Shown here: positions 1-7,552 of the stretch, piece by piece
How the letters are laid out: every line of letters starts with the position of its first letter
Position numbering within the stretch: the stretch's first letter is position 1
Source of the DNA: Kribbella catacumbae DSM 19601
Lineage (GTDB): Bacteria > Actinomycetota > Actinomycetes > Propionibacteriales > Kribbellaceae
NCBI RefSeq assembly: GCF_000372465.1
Contig: NZ_AQUZ01000035.1
Location: 31,082 to 95,081, forward strand
Direction: 5' to 3'
DNA length: 64,000 nt
Made by a program: the position numbers and the translations under genes
The notes under the pieces: generated by a model
What the model was told of the DNA's origin: nothing
What the model saw: the letters and a program-made list of their open reading frames with translations, nothing else
Databases searched by the model: none

Positions 1-1
1 C

Positions 2-412
2 GGCGCGAGCGCGCAGATCGCCATCATCTGCGGCGACCGGGCCGCGGACCGCGACCTGAACAGCTACTGGCGAGACATCCAGCGGCACCGCAAGAGCGAG
101 CCGTACTTCGGTGCGCTCACGCGGAACCTGTTGGCGTGTGCATTCTGGCCGGGCGAGCCGGTGGAGAAGCCGACGCGGGTCGCGAACGCAGTACCGGCTC
201 TTCTGGTCGCGGCGGACGGTGATCCGCGGACGACCTATCCGCAGGCGAAGGTGTTGCACCAGGCACTGACCGGGTCCCGGCTGGTGACGTTGCGGAACGC
301 TCGGACACATGGTGTCTTCGGTGAGTACGGCAACGAGTGTGTCGATCGGCTCGTGATCGACTACCTCGGATCGGGCCAGCTTCCGTCGACCGACCGGACC
401 TGCCACGCCTGA
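2..412 (+). CDS. Alpha/beta hydrolase, C-terminal part (TAP-like domain); 5' end outside window
   Basis: The frame is open from the first bases of the window and ends at a TGA at 410-412, so the N-terminal part of the gene lies upstream. The visible 136 residues resemble the TAP-like C-terminal domain of secreted actinobacterial tripeptidyl-aminopeptidase-type hydrolases (family S33): 'PALLVAADGDPRTTYPQA' is the strand carrying the catalytic Asp, and 'ARTHGVFG' carries the catalytic His, followed by the usual Cys-containing tail ('NECVDRLVIDYL', 'DRTCHA'). The nucleophile Ser would be upstream and is not seen. Substrate unknown. Family assignment is from recalled motifs and is fairly secure; exact specificity is not. 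Confidence 0.8.
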   Translation, partial: GASAQIAIICGDRAADRDLNSYWRDIQRHRKSEPYFGALTRNLLACAFWPGEPVEKPTRVANAVPALLVAADGDPRTTYPQAKVLHQALTGSRLVTLRNARTHGVFGEYGNECVDRLVIDYLGSGQLPSTDRTCHA

Positions 413-450
413 TCAAGATGCCGAACCTAGCGCGCCGGGGCGGACGTGAG

Positions 451-1260
451 TCAGCGTTCGCCTCGGCGGCCCGGTCGTTGCGGGCGACGAGATGGCGGCA
501 CCGCTGGGATCCGCCGAGAACGCGAGCCGCGGCGGTCGGCGTGCCCGGTGCCCTCGGCCCAGGGCGTTACCGGTCGGGCCTCGTCGAGGTCGATCACCTT
601 CGGCAGCGGTGGGAGGAACGAGGGCGGCGTCAGGGCCGGCACCGGCTCGACTCGGCGTCCGCTCTCCGATTCGTCCACCAGGAGGTCACCCGACTCGTCA
701 GGCACCGGGTCGACCCGGGCAGGCTTCGCTCGCGCCGCACCTTCCTTGCTGACGACAACCTTCGGCTTGGCGAGCGGCGCCGGCGGCACGTAGCTCTGCT
801 TCGGCGGCAGCTTCGTCTTGATGTCGATCCCGAGGGTGCGGATCAGAGCGCCGACCACTACAACCAGCACGGCGACGGTCAGCACAGTGCAGCCGGCGAA
901 CAGGACCGACTGACCACCCGCCTTCCAGTCCGACGGTCCGGTTCGCCGCATCGCCGCGATCATCGCGACCACGACCACGTTCGTGATACCAGTGGCAACC
1001 GTCGCGGCGATCGTCCAGACCAGCACCCGGCGCTCGAGCTCGACGTCGTCGGCCGCCGCGACCAGTCCGGCGATCAGCCCGGCCAGCACCGGCACGGTAT
1101 AGACCGCAGCCAGCGTCAGCCCCGGGCTGGCGACGAGGTAGAAGACGTCGAAGACGAGCGCAGTACCGGCCAGTGCGGCCGCGAAGCAGATCACCATCGG
1201 CGGATAGAACCGCACGATGGCCACCGCGTCGGCGGGCACCGTCCTGATCATCCGGAACAC
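451..1260 (-). CDS. Integral membrane protein with proline-rich basic cytoplasmic tail, function unknown
   Basis: A 269-residue protein. The first ~150 residues hold about four hydrophobic helices (for example 'PPMVICFAAALAGTALVF', 'LAAVYTVPVLAGLIAGLVAA', 'VLFAGCTVLTVAVLVVVVGALI'). The remainder is polar, rich in Pro, Lys, Glu and Arg, and ends in a strongly basic stretch. This looks like an actinobacterial membrane protein with a disordered cytoplasmic tail. No catalytic motif is visible and I do not recognise a family. The start is the most upstream ATG; an internal ATG three codons on is equally possible. It stands alone, with unrelated genes on each side. Confidence 0.6.
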   Translation of the reverse strand: MFRMIRTVPADAVAIVRFYPPMVICFAAALAGTALVFDVFYLVASPGLTLAAVYTVPVLAGLIAGLVAAADDVELERRVLVWTIAATVATGITNVVVVAMIAAMRRTGPSDWKAGGQSVLFAGCTVLTVAVLVVVVGALIRTLGIDIKTKLPPKQSYVPPAPLAKPKVVVSKEGAARAKPARVDPVPDESGDLLVDESESGRRVEPVPALTPPSFLPPLPKVIDLDEARPVTPWAEGTGHADRRGSRSRRIPAVPPSRRPQRPGRRGER

Positions 1261-1394
1261 GAAAACGTTGGTACTCCGTCGCTAGGGGCTGGTCTATGCC
1301 TCATTCTGCCGGTACCCCGCCCGTCCAGTCACAACCAGTCAGGGCGAGTTGGCAACCTTTCGGGAACGGCGGAAACGCAGAAGGCGCGCACCAA

Positions 1395-1487
1395 CCCCTG
1401 ATCATTCGCCCCTTTTTGACCCTCTGCGGAGACAGCCCGGAGTTGCAGCTGAGCGGCGAGGGTCAAAAAGGGGCGAATGATCAGGGG
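1395..1487. repeat. Perfect 30-bp inverted repeat with 33-nt loop
   Basis: Bases 1395-1424 are exactly the reverse complement of 1458-1487; the loop is 1425-1457. Each arm contains the T-rich/A-rich core CCTTTTTGACC / GGTCAAAAAGG. It lies between two minus-strand genes (start of the membrane protein at 1260, stop of the methyltransferase at 1519). It could act as a terminator for the methyltransferase gene, but the arm length, perfection and large loop are more like a small palindromic insertion element. No coding sequence is visible in 1261-1518. Confidence 0.85.
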
Positions 1488-1518
1488 GAGTGAGTACGCG
1501 CCTTCGAGGTGCTGAGGG

Positions 1519-2385
1519 TCAGGACTTCTTGGCGATGCCTGCCATCAGGATGCGCTGGTACGGCTGCAGGTCCTCGGCGTCCGTGATGTCGCCTTCCGGG
1601 TCCTCCGGGAACCAGCGGGCGAGGAAGTCCAGGCCCGGCGGGATCAGCGGCAGGCCGAGGAAGTGCTCGGTGATCCGCTCCGGGGTCCGGACCCAGCCGT
1701 TGCCCAGGCTCTCCAGGCCGGCCTGCTCGATCGCCTTCTGCAGCGGCTCGCCGGTGTCGACGAAGTCGGTGATGAACAGGTAGCTCCCCGGGACGAGCTG
1801 GTCCATGATCGTCCGGACCCACTCGTCCGGCTGCTCGTCGTCGTGGAAGTGCATGTGGATGCCGACGACCATCAGCGCGATCGGGCGGCTGAAGTCCAGG
1901 TGCGCCTGGATCTCCTTGTTCTCGAGGATGCCCTTCGGCTCGCGCAGATCCGCGGTGACGACGATGGTGCTGTTGTTGGTCGCCAGCAACGCACGGCCGT
2001 GCGCGAGCACGATCGGGTCGTTGTCGACGTAGGCCACCTTGACCTCAGGGTTGATCTCCTGAGCGGCCTGGTGGGTGTTCTTCTGCGTCGGCAGCCCACT
2101 GCCGATGTCGAGGATCTGGTCGATCCCCGCAGTTCGTACCAGGTACTGCACGCCCTTGACCAGCGCGTCGCGATTGTCGATCGCGACCCGGCCGGCGTCC
2201 GGAACGTATTTCAGGTAGGTCGCCGCACCTTCGCGGTCGGCGGCGAAATTGTCCTTACCACCGAGCAATGCGTCGTAGACGCGAGCGATGGTCGGTTGGG
2301 TGGTGTCGAACTCCGGAGGAGCATCCGGGCCGTCGGGAGTCGCCATCGGCGCAGCCTTTGAGTCGTAGGGAATCGTTGCCGTCAT
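1519..2385 (-). CDS. SAM-dependent methyltransferase, DUF574 / Methyltransf_19 type
   Basis: A 288-residue protein of the actinobacterial S-adenosyl methyltransferase family (PF04672). Typical signatures: N-terminal 'PTIARVYDALLGGKDNFAADRE', the SAM-binding 'ILDIGSGLPTQKNTH', and 'VAYVDNDPIVLAHGRALL'. These proteins occur in many paralogues in actinomycetes; substrates are generally unknown. The ATG at 2385 ('MTATIPYD') fits the family's usual short N-terminus; an extended frame upstream to 2553 is low-complexity and unlikely to be translated. An alternative ATG lies at 2346. It stands alone. Confidence 0.85.
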   Translation of the reverse strand: MTATIPYDSKAAPMATPDGPDAPPEFDTTQPTIARVYDALLGGKDNFAADREGAATYLKYVPDAGRVAIDNRDALVKGVQYLVRTAGIDQILDIGSGLPTQKNTHQAAQEINPEVKVAYVDNDPIVLAHGRALLATNNSTIVVTADLREPKGILENKEIQAHLDFSRPIALMVVGIHMHFHDDEQPDEWVRTIMDQLVPGSYLFITDFVDTGEPLQKAIEQAGLESLGNGWVRTPERITEHFLGLPLIPPGLDFLARWFPEDPEGDITDAEDLQPYQRILMAGIAKKS

Positions 2386-2665
2386 AGTAGTGCATCTGCA
2401 TACCAGTGGCAGCCTGGTCCGGCGGTTACGGGAGTGTCCCTGAGTTGATTTAACAAACTCCGGACCCTTGCCTGATCTCTCAACTACACAAGGCGTTCCC
2501 GAGTTACGCCCAACACTCGACCAATTGCGCCGCATCCTCCCTTCTTCCCCCACCCCTCACCCGCAAACCAACGCCCCGACTTCTTCACATTCCCACCTCG
2601 CGCCACCCGCCCCGCCGACGCCCGCCGCGCATGCCCACTGACGCCAGCGGCCGGCCCAGTCCCAT

Positions 2666-2730
2666 CCCACTTTGTGCACGGGGAAGGCGCCTACCCGCCA
2701 GTAGAACGCTCAGCGCGTGCACAAGGTGGG
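2666..2730. repeat. Imperfect 15-bp inverted repeat in a non-coding gap
   Basis: 2666-2680 and 2716-2730 are inverted copies with one mismatch (core TTGTGCACG / CGTGCACAA), separated by 35 nt. The whole gap 2386-3047 (~660 bases) has no convincing gene on either strand. It also contains a 21-bp palindrome at 2780-2800 (CCCCGGTACG, one base, then CGTACCGGGG). The 3' part of the gap carries the promoter region of the DUF397 gene. Confidence 0.6.
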
Positions 2731-3006
2731 ACTGGAGGGCGAGCAGGCGGGTGCGGGCATGGCGCACTCGTCGGGAAGGCCCCGGTACGCCGTACCGGGG
2801 GGCCGGCCGATGGGACGCGCTGCGGGGTTGCCTGCTCCCGGGGCAAGGGACCGCCAGGGGATGGCGAGCGGGTTTTGGGCGGGACGACGGGGCGAAAACG
2901 GTCACGGACAGCCATCTTCGGCGGGCACCCAACGGGCGTTTGAGCACGCTTCGTAAAGGACCGGACACGAGGCCCTCCAACGTGTACGATGCAAATGCAA
3001 GCCCAA

Positions 3007-3018
3007 ATGCACGTGCAT
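3007..3018. promoter_or_regulatory. Palindrome ATGCACGTGCAT upstream of DUF397 gene
   Basis: A perfect 12-bp palindrome 29 bases before the DUF397 start, preceded by the half-site-like AATGCAAG (2994-3001). The identical palindrome with a similar preceding AATGCAAG occurs at 4085-4096 near the XRE regulator gene. Likely a binding site for the XRE partner regulator; this is inference. Confidence 0.55.
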
Positions 3019-3047
3019 ATGCCAAAGACGTACGGAAGGTGCAGCTG

Positions 3048-3281
3048 ATGACTGCTGTCTACAACGGCATGCCCGGCGACTCGATGAGCGAGCTGACCTG
3101 GCGGAAAAGTCAGCGGAGTGGCCCGAACGGCAACTGCGTAGAGGTAGCGAAGCTTCCTGGCGGCGGTGTGGCGATGCGGAACTCGCGTCACACGGACGGA
3201 CCGGCGCTGGTCTTCACAAAGGCCGAGATCGAAGCATTCCTCGGTGGTGTCCTCGACGGCGAGTTCGACGATCTCGCCTAG
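3048..3281 (+). CDS. DUF397 domain protein
   Basis: A 77-residue protein. The DUF397 core is clear: 'LTWRKSQRSGPNGNCVEVAKL' followed by 'VAMRNSRHTDGPALVFTKAEIEAFLGGV'. Such small proteins partner with XRE/DUF5753 regulators of the WhiJ type in actinomycetes and act in developmental or antibiotic regulation, possibly as antitoxin-like or modulating partners. The ATG at 3048 is preceded by GGAAGG at 3034-3039. The likely partner regulator is encoded at 4403-5275, on the same strand but separated by two small minus-strand genes. A strong terminator follows directly. Confidence 0.9.
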   Translation: MTAVYNGMPGDSMSELTWRKSQRSGPNGNCVEVAKLPGGGVAMRNSRHTDGPALVFTKAEIEAFLGGVLDGEFDDLA

Positions 3282-3297
3282 ACGCTCCCGGCAAGAC

Positions 3298-3337
3298 AAG
3301 AGGCCCCTTCACCAGGCGAGTGGTGAAGGGGCCTCTT
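3298..3337 (+). terminator. Strong hairpin after DUF397 gene
   Basis: Perfect 17-bp arms 3298-3314 and 3321-3337 with a 6-nt loop, beginning 16 bases after the DUF397 stop. The arms start AAGAGG and end CCTCTT, so it may work in both directions. Confidence 0.85.
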
Positions 3338-3415
3338 AACGTTGCGGGCAGCACACAATCTCGTTGCGACATCCCGGCCGGCGAGATCACGCGACGGTGT
3401 ACCGCTGGAAATAAC

Positions 3416-3448
3416 AAAGGCCGGCCTTCCGCTAGGAGGCCGGCCTTT
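3416..3448 (-). terminator. Hairpin terminator for the minus-strand small-gene pair
   Basis: 12-bp perfect arms 3416-3427 and 3437-3448 (AAAGGCCGGCCT / AGGCCGGCCTTT) around a 9-nt loop. It lies downstream of the stop codon of the minus-strand gene ending at 3524, and faces the DUF397 terminator. Confidence 0.75.
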
Positions 3449-3523
3449 CCTCAGTTCAGGTGCGCGGGCGAACACCGCCCGCGCTGTACACGGCACTACT
3501 GCACAACCCTGGAAAACAAGGGC

Positions 3524-3739
3524 TCACTGAACAGTGAGCGGCCAGAGCTGTTCGCTGGGGAGTTCGGAGGCGCCGGTGGTCGCCGCGCCGTCCACGGTGA
3601 TCCGCAGACCCGTGAACTTGGGCGTCATCACCCGCTGGTAGCGCGAGGCCCGGTCGGGTTCCGCGACGTACTCGGCGATCAGGTGGTCGCCCAACCAGAT
3701 CCGCACCATTTTCCAGCCTCCCGCTCGTTCGGTGGTCAT
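3524..3739 (-). CDS. Small hypothetical protein
   Basis: A 71-residue protein with no family that I recognise. Features: 'MVRIWLGDHLIAEYVAEPDRASRYQRVMTPKFTGLRITVDG', a pattern of alternating polar and hydrophobic residues suggesting a small beta-rich fold. Its ATG overlaps the stop of the upstream 63-residue gene by four bases (3736-3739), which points to translational coupling. A terminator follows at 3416-3448. Function unknown. Confidence 0.6.
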   Translation of the reverse strand: MTTERAGGWKMVRIWLGDHLIAEYVAEPDRASRYQRVMTPKFTGLRITVDGAATTGASELPSEQLWPLTVQ

Positions 3740-3927
3740 CCCAGGCTCACGATCGGATCGCCGTCCAGCAGACGCTCTCCTCGTAGCCAGCCCTCGAAGG
3801 CCCAGCGCTGCTGCTCGGGGCAGCGCGCCACCAGTTCCTGGATCTCCCGCTCGGTCAGCTCGTCGGGGGCCCGCTCGCCGGAGGGGCGGGCAGCGAACTC
3901 GACGGCATCTGTGTCGTCGTCACTCAT
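3736..3927 (-). CDS. Small hypothetical protein, first gene of a coupled pair
   Basis: A 63-residue acidic protein ('MSDDDTDAVEFAARPSGERAPDELTEREIQELVARCPEQQRWAFEGWL...') with one probable helix and no recognised domain. It is coupled to the next gene by a 4-base overlap. Its upstream region contains the palindrome at 4085-4096, so it may fall under the same control as the XRE/DUF397 genes. Function unknown. Confidence 0.55.
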   Translation of the reverse strand: MSDDDTDAVEFAARPSGERAPDELTEREIQELVARCPEQQRWAFEGWLRGERLLDGDPIVSLG

Positions 3928-4084
3928 CGACTCGGGTTCCCCAACCAGTCATGCCGGCCGCATTGCCCGGCGGGTCTGTAGGACCGGCCTGCCGCATCAC
4001 GCGATGTCACTTTTCGCGAGATTCAGCTCACCTTCTGTGCATGTAGCAATCATGGCGGTCGCACGAAACGAATGCAAGCGCCCG

Positions 4085-4096
4085 ATGCACGTGCAT
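4085..4096. promoter_or_regulatory. Second copy of palindrome ATGCACGTGCAT
   Basis: Identical to 3007-3018, again preceded by AATGCAAG (4071-4078), and followed by CGCACG. It lies between the minus-strand small-gene pair and the plus-strand XRE gene. The gap 3928-4402 holds no other gene that I can support. Confidence 0.55.
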
Positions 4097-4402
4097 TCGC
4101 ACGTTTTCGACTTGTGACCAACTGAAGGCTCAGCGACGGCCCCAAACCTGCTCATCTGAGCGCGAAACGCCCGAATCAAGCTGACGGGGAAGCGATTGCC
4201 GGTCTGGCGACCGGCCGGCTTGCACGAGGAAGGGCCCTGATCGTCGGTCACACAGGGTGACGGAAGGTGGAATCGATGCCGGTCGCTGGACATCACCCCG
4301 GCTCTTATGTAAGAACTTCGACAGATCACGCCCGCGCCGTGAGATGATTCGGTCGGGGTAATAGGCCACCGTTGGGTTCGAGCTGGGGCGTCGGAGGTGA
4401 GT

Positions 4403-5275
4403 GTGACGGAGTCGGGCGCCCAAGGCGGGCCGACCGCGCTGCGGATCATTCTCGGCGCGCACCTGCGGCGGATGCGTGAAGCGGCCGGGATCACCCGGTC
4501 CGATGCGGGGTGGGAGATCCGCTCCTCCGAATCCAAGGTCAGCCGGATGGAGCTGGGCCGGGTCGGATTCAAGGAGCGCGATGTCCGCGACCTGCTGACC
4601 CTCTACGGCCTCGACGACGGCGAAGAGCGCGAGCGGCTGATGTCGCTGGCCCGCGACGCGAACAACCCCGGCTGGTGGCACCGCTTCGGCGACGTACTGC
4701 CCAGCTGGTTCCACTCTTATCTCGGTCTCGAGGCCGCCGCGCAGCTGATCCGTACCTACGAGCTCCAGTTCGTGCCCGGCCTGCTGCAGACCCAGGAGTA
4801 CGTGCGCGCCGTCGTCCAGCTCGGTCGCGGGCTGATCCCGGCCGAAGAGGTCGAGCGCCGTGTCTCGCTGCGGGTCAACCGCCAGGAGATCCTGCAAAGG
4901 CCGAACCCGGTGCGCCTGTGGGCCGTCGTCGACGAGTCGGTACTGCGCCGGCCGATCGGCGGGCTGAAGGCGATGCGGGTCCAGCTGGAGTCCCTGATCG
5001 AGGCGTCGCACCTGCCGAACGTGACGCTCCAGGTGATGCCCTTCGACTCCGGCGGCCACGCAGCCACCGGCGGTGCGTACAGCATCCTGCGCTTCCCCGA
5101 GCAGGACCTACCGGACATCGTCTACATCGAGCACCTCACCAGCGCGCTCTACCTGGACAAGCTCGAAGACCTGGACCAGTACACGGCAACAATGGAGGCG
5201 CTCTGCGTCGCCGCTCCCCCACCAAGCAAAACCCGCGACCGCCTGGCAGCCATCCTGCACGACTACGACCGCTGA
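4403..5275 (+). CDS. XRE-family regulator with DUF5753 domain (WhiJ-like)
   Basis: A 290-residue protein. An N-terminal helix-turn-helix ('LGAHLRRMREAAGITRSDAGWEIRSSESKVSRMELGRVGF', about residues 15-55) is followed by a DUF5753 effector domain (about 100-285), with the typical 'ELQFVPGLLQTQEYVRAVV' and 'RQEILQRPNPVRLWAVVDESVLRRPIGG'. These regulators pair with small DUF397 proteins such as the one at 3048. The GGAGG at 4393-4397 is 5 bases before the GTG at 4403, so I prefer that start to the GTG at 4397, which overlaps the ribosome site. DNA target is probably the 12-bp palindrome seen twice nearby (inference). Confidence 0.9.
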   Translation: MTESGAQGGPTALRIILGAHLRRMREAAGITRSDAGWEIRSSESKVSRMELGRVGFKERDVRDLLTLYGLDDGEERERLMSLARDANNPGWWHRFGDVLPSWFHSYLGLEAAAQLIRTYELQFVPGLLQTQEYVRAVVQLGRGLIPAEEVERRVSLRVNRQEILQRPNPVRLWAVVDESVLRRPIGGLKAMRVQLESLIEASHLPNVTLQVMPFDSGGHAATGGAYSILRFPEQDLPDIVYIEHLTSALYLDKLEDLDQYTATMEALCVAAPPPSKTRDRLAAILHDYDR

Positions 5276-5456
5276 GCTGCTCCAGCCCTGTGGACAACGA
5301 GGACTTTCTGCGCCTGTGTACTGCGGAACCGGCTGGCCGAGGTCGTGCATTACAAGCCGAAGATCGGAGGCGGTGCGGGCAGCGCTGATCTCGTCGATGC
5401 TTCATCGAGGCTGGCCGACCCTTGAGGACAGCTCGCACGAGGTCGGACAGAAGGCC

Positions 5457-5558
5457 CGGACCGCCGCCACTCACGAACCTGCTCTACACGGCCCAAGCCA
5501 CACCCACGCACGCCTGGCCAGGACTGACCGGGCGAGGTTTGTGAGTGGTGGCGGTCCG
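5457..5558. repeat. Palindromic dispersed repeat, family A, copy 1
   Basis: About 102 bp. The ends form an imperfect ~25-bp inverted repeat (CGGACCGCC... / ...GGCGGTCCG; two mismatches in the first 24 bp). The right half is shared with copy 2 at 6370-6472 (GCGAGGTT.GTGAGTGGTGGCGGTCCG). The two copies flank the DUF2461 gene in the same orientation. The gap 5276-5617 has no gene. Confidence 0.75.
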
Positions 5559-5617
5559 CTGCCGCGCGCTGCGACCCCGGCCACGGCACACGGCGGCGAT
5601 TGCGGCTGGGGCGATGG

Positions 5618-6244
5618 TCAGGCGTTGGCGGTGACCCAGTCGAGGAAGGGTGCGGTTGCGCGCCAGTCGCGGCGGATCTCGTCGACGAGTTCGGAGCTGT
5701 GGATGATCGGCTCGAAGCCGTAGGACTTGCCCAGCGTCATCGACTTGTGCCGGAGCAGCTCGATGCGTGGGTGGCCGGCGTCGTACCCGCGTGGTGTCGT
5801 CTTGAGTCTGTCGCCACCGAGCTCCCAGCCGTCGGTCTGCAGGTCGGCGAGCAACTTCTCCAGCTCGCTCCCGCGTCGTTCCTCGTCGATCGCCGTCCGG
5901 ATCCGCGCCAGCCGATCGGCCGACGCCTCGTAGAAGCCTGCCCCCACGCGCACGCCGGGCGCCGACACCTGCACGTACCACCCGGTCGCCGGACCGAGCG
6001 CGATGAAAGCGCCCTGGGCCGTCTTGTACGGCGTCTTGTCCTTCGCGAACCGGACGTCACGGTACGGCCGGAAGATCTTGGCCGCCCCGAACTCCTCCTC
6101 CAGCGCGGTCAGCAACGCGACCATCGGCGCCCGCACCGACTCCTCGTACACGTGCTTGTTCGCCGTCCAGAACGTCTTGCTGTTGTCCATCTCGAGATCG
6201 TCGTAGAAGTCCAGCGCCGCCGCCGGGAAGCCGGTGAAACTCAT
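5618..6244 (-). CDS. DUF2461 family protein
   Basis: A 208-residue protein matching the DUF2461 (TIGR02453) family: 'FTGFPAAALDFYDDLEMDNSKTFW' at the N-terminus, then 'KIFRPYRDVRFAKDKTPYKTAQGAFI' and 'GWYVQVSAPGVRVGAGFYEAS', all hallmarks of the family. Function is not established biochemically; the fold is thought to resemble a small alpha/beta protein. The ATG at 6244 gives the standard family N-terminus. The gene sits between two copies of a palindromic repeat, an arrangement that could allow excision or duplication. Confidence 0.88.
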   Translation of the reverse strand: MSFTGFPAAALDFYDDLEMDNSKTFWTANKHVYEESVRAPMVALLTALEEEFGAAKIFRPYRDVRFAKDKTPYKTAQGAFIALGPATGWYVQVSAPGVRVGAGFYEASADRLARIRTAIDEERRGSELEKLLADLQTDGWELGGDRLKTTPRGYDAGHPRIELLRHKSMTLGKSYGFEPIIHSSELVDEIRRDWRATAPFLDWVTANA

Positions 6245-6369
6245 GTGGTCACCATAGTTCGCCGCGCCCGCGGTTGTTCGAGTGGTTGCGGCGGCCAGAT
6301 GAGTCCAGCGCGGTGCTGGAGGGAGCGTAAGCGCGTCAGGCGGCGTCGGCCTGGAGTTGGCGGAGGGAC

Positions 6370-6472
6370 CGGACCGCCACCACATGCCAACGCGCCATAT
6401 CCGGCCCAGAGCACAGCTATCCACGCCTGACCAAGACTGGTCAGGCGAGGTTGGTGAGTGGTGGCGGTCCGG
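6370..6472. repeat. Palindromic dispersed repeat, family A, copy 2
   Basis: 103 bp, same orientation and nearly the same length as 5457-5558. Ends are CGGACCGCCACCAC and GTGGTGGCGGTCCG. The centre differs from copy 1, but the right half (CCACGCCTG..CCA.GACTG.. to GGCGGTCCG) is conserved. A decayed epimerase gene begins directly after it. Confidence 0.75.
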
Positions 6473-6549
6473 AGGGCGACGAAAGTAGCAAGCCCGGCCA
6501 TCGGTGCCGACCTATCACTCCGGAGCGCAGGCCCGTTCGGGGAGGAAAG

Positions 6550-7215
6550 TGTCCTTGTGTGGGGGTGTTGGTGCAGGCGGGGCATCAAGTCATCGTGCTC
6601 AGCCGCGGCGAGCGTACGCCGTACCGGGCGGGCTCGGCTTTCCAGCGGGTCGAGCCACCATCGATCGCGACGCGGAGGATGCCGCCGGGACCTTTGGGGA
6701 AAGGGTTCGGGCGCTCGGCGCGGACGTGGTGATCGACCTGATCTGTTTCACCGAAGAGAGCGCCCGGCAGCTCGGTGAGGCGCTTCGCGGTCAGGTGCGG
6801 CACTTGTTGCACTGCGGGACGATCTGGGTGCACGGCCCCAGCGCCATAGTCCCTACGCCGGAAGAGGCCGTGACGGTGCCCTTCGGTGATTACGGAATCG
6901 CCAAGGCCGCGATCGAGAGCTACCTGCTCGGCCGCGACGGGTTGCCGGCCACCGTCATCCGTCCCGGGCACATCAGCGGACCAGGCTGGCCGCCGGTCAA
7001 CCCCGCCGGCCATCTCGACCTCGGCGTTTTCGAAGCCCTTGCCAATGGCAACGAACTCGCCTTGCCCAACCTCGGGCTGGAGACCGTCCAGCATGTTCAC
7101 GCGGCCGACGTCGCCGGAGTGTTCCTCGCCGCACTGGCCAACCGGTCGGTCGCGCGCGACGCTGGACGCGCTCGGCTGGCTGGTCGACAACGGGAAGCTC
7201 AGGATCGACCGCTGA
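6550..7215 (+). pseudogene. NAD-dependent epimerase/dehydratase remnant
   Basis: Fragments of an extended SDR (epimerase) are found in three frames. 'SVLVWG' (start of the Rossmann strand) is followed in another frame by 'VLVQAGHQVIVLSRGERTPYR', so the nucleotide-binding GxxGxxG segment is missing. A third frame then carries the long conserved body ('DRDAEDAAGTFGERVRALGADVVIDLICFTEESARQL...GLPATVIRPGHISGPGWPPVNPAGHLDLGVFEALANGNELALPNLGLETVQHVHAADVAGVFLAALANRSVA'), and the last piece 'TLDALGWLVDNGKLRIDR' is again in a different frame after a second deletion. A GGAGGA motif at 6541 suggests the original start. The gene has clearly decayed through deletions and frameshifts. Confidence 0.8.
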
Positions 7216-7374
7216 ATCATCACGGACTGTAGAGGGTTCGTGACGGGAAGTTTGCACCACTTCTGTACTGCGTTCCTCACGGGTGAGTTGTGACGTCATC
7301 CACTACGCCGGGTGGGCCGCCGCGGACGACGATGTGCGCGGTAGTAACCCCACGAACAGAAGGAGATGGCGAAG

Positions 7375-7509
7375 ATGGCACTTCTCGGTCTGCAGGGTCT
7401 CGTGGCTCCCACCGGTGGCGGGGGCGGCGGCGGCGGGGGCAGCACGCTGACGATCCTCGGCTGCGGGTCCCAGCGCCCGAGCAACCTGAGCCTGCTGCTC
7501 TGTCACTGA
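7375..7509 (+). CDS. Class III lanthipeptide precursor, SapB/AmfS type
   Basis: A 44-residue peptide. The leader begins 'MALLGLQGLV', matching the LLxLQ recognition motif of SapB/AmfS precursors bound by LanKC enzymes. Nine consecutive Gly (residues 14-22) follow, then a core with two ring motifs: S23-x2-T26-x3-C30 and S36-x2-S39-x3-C43. The second is the exact S-x2-S-x3-C labionin/lanthionine pattern of the family; the first has Thr at the second position. AGAAGGAG at 7358-7365 is 9 bases before the ATG at 7375; the in-frame ATG at 7366 is too close. A RamR-like regulator gene faces it. No LanKC, transporter or protease is seen in the window, so the locus looks orphaned or depends on enzymes elsewhere. 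Confidence 0.85.
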   Translation: MALLGLQGLVAPTGGGGGGGGGSTLTILGCGSQRPSNLSLLLCH

Positions 7510-7521
7510 CCGACGGGTAAT

Positions 7522-7552
7522 GATCTGGCGGCACCTGGGGAGCCGTCAGATC
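7522..7552. terminator. Hairpin between lanthipeptide gene and facing regulator
   Basis: Arms 7522-7532 (GATCTGGCGGC) and 7542-7552 (GCCGTCAGATC) pair with one G-T type mismatch around a 9-nt loop. It lies 13 bases after the precursor stop and overlaps the last codons of the convergent regulator gene. Confidence 0.55.

Noticed and set aside
337..1401. 354-codon plus-strand frame opposite the membrane protein gene.
   Set aside because: It is very Arg/His/Asp-rich antisense with no family features; the opposite strand encodes convincing membrane helices.
6370..6472. tRNA-like fold in the family A repeat.
   Set aside because: No tRNA T-loop or acceptor-stem pattern; the pairing is a long terminal inverted repeat.
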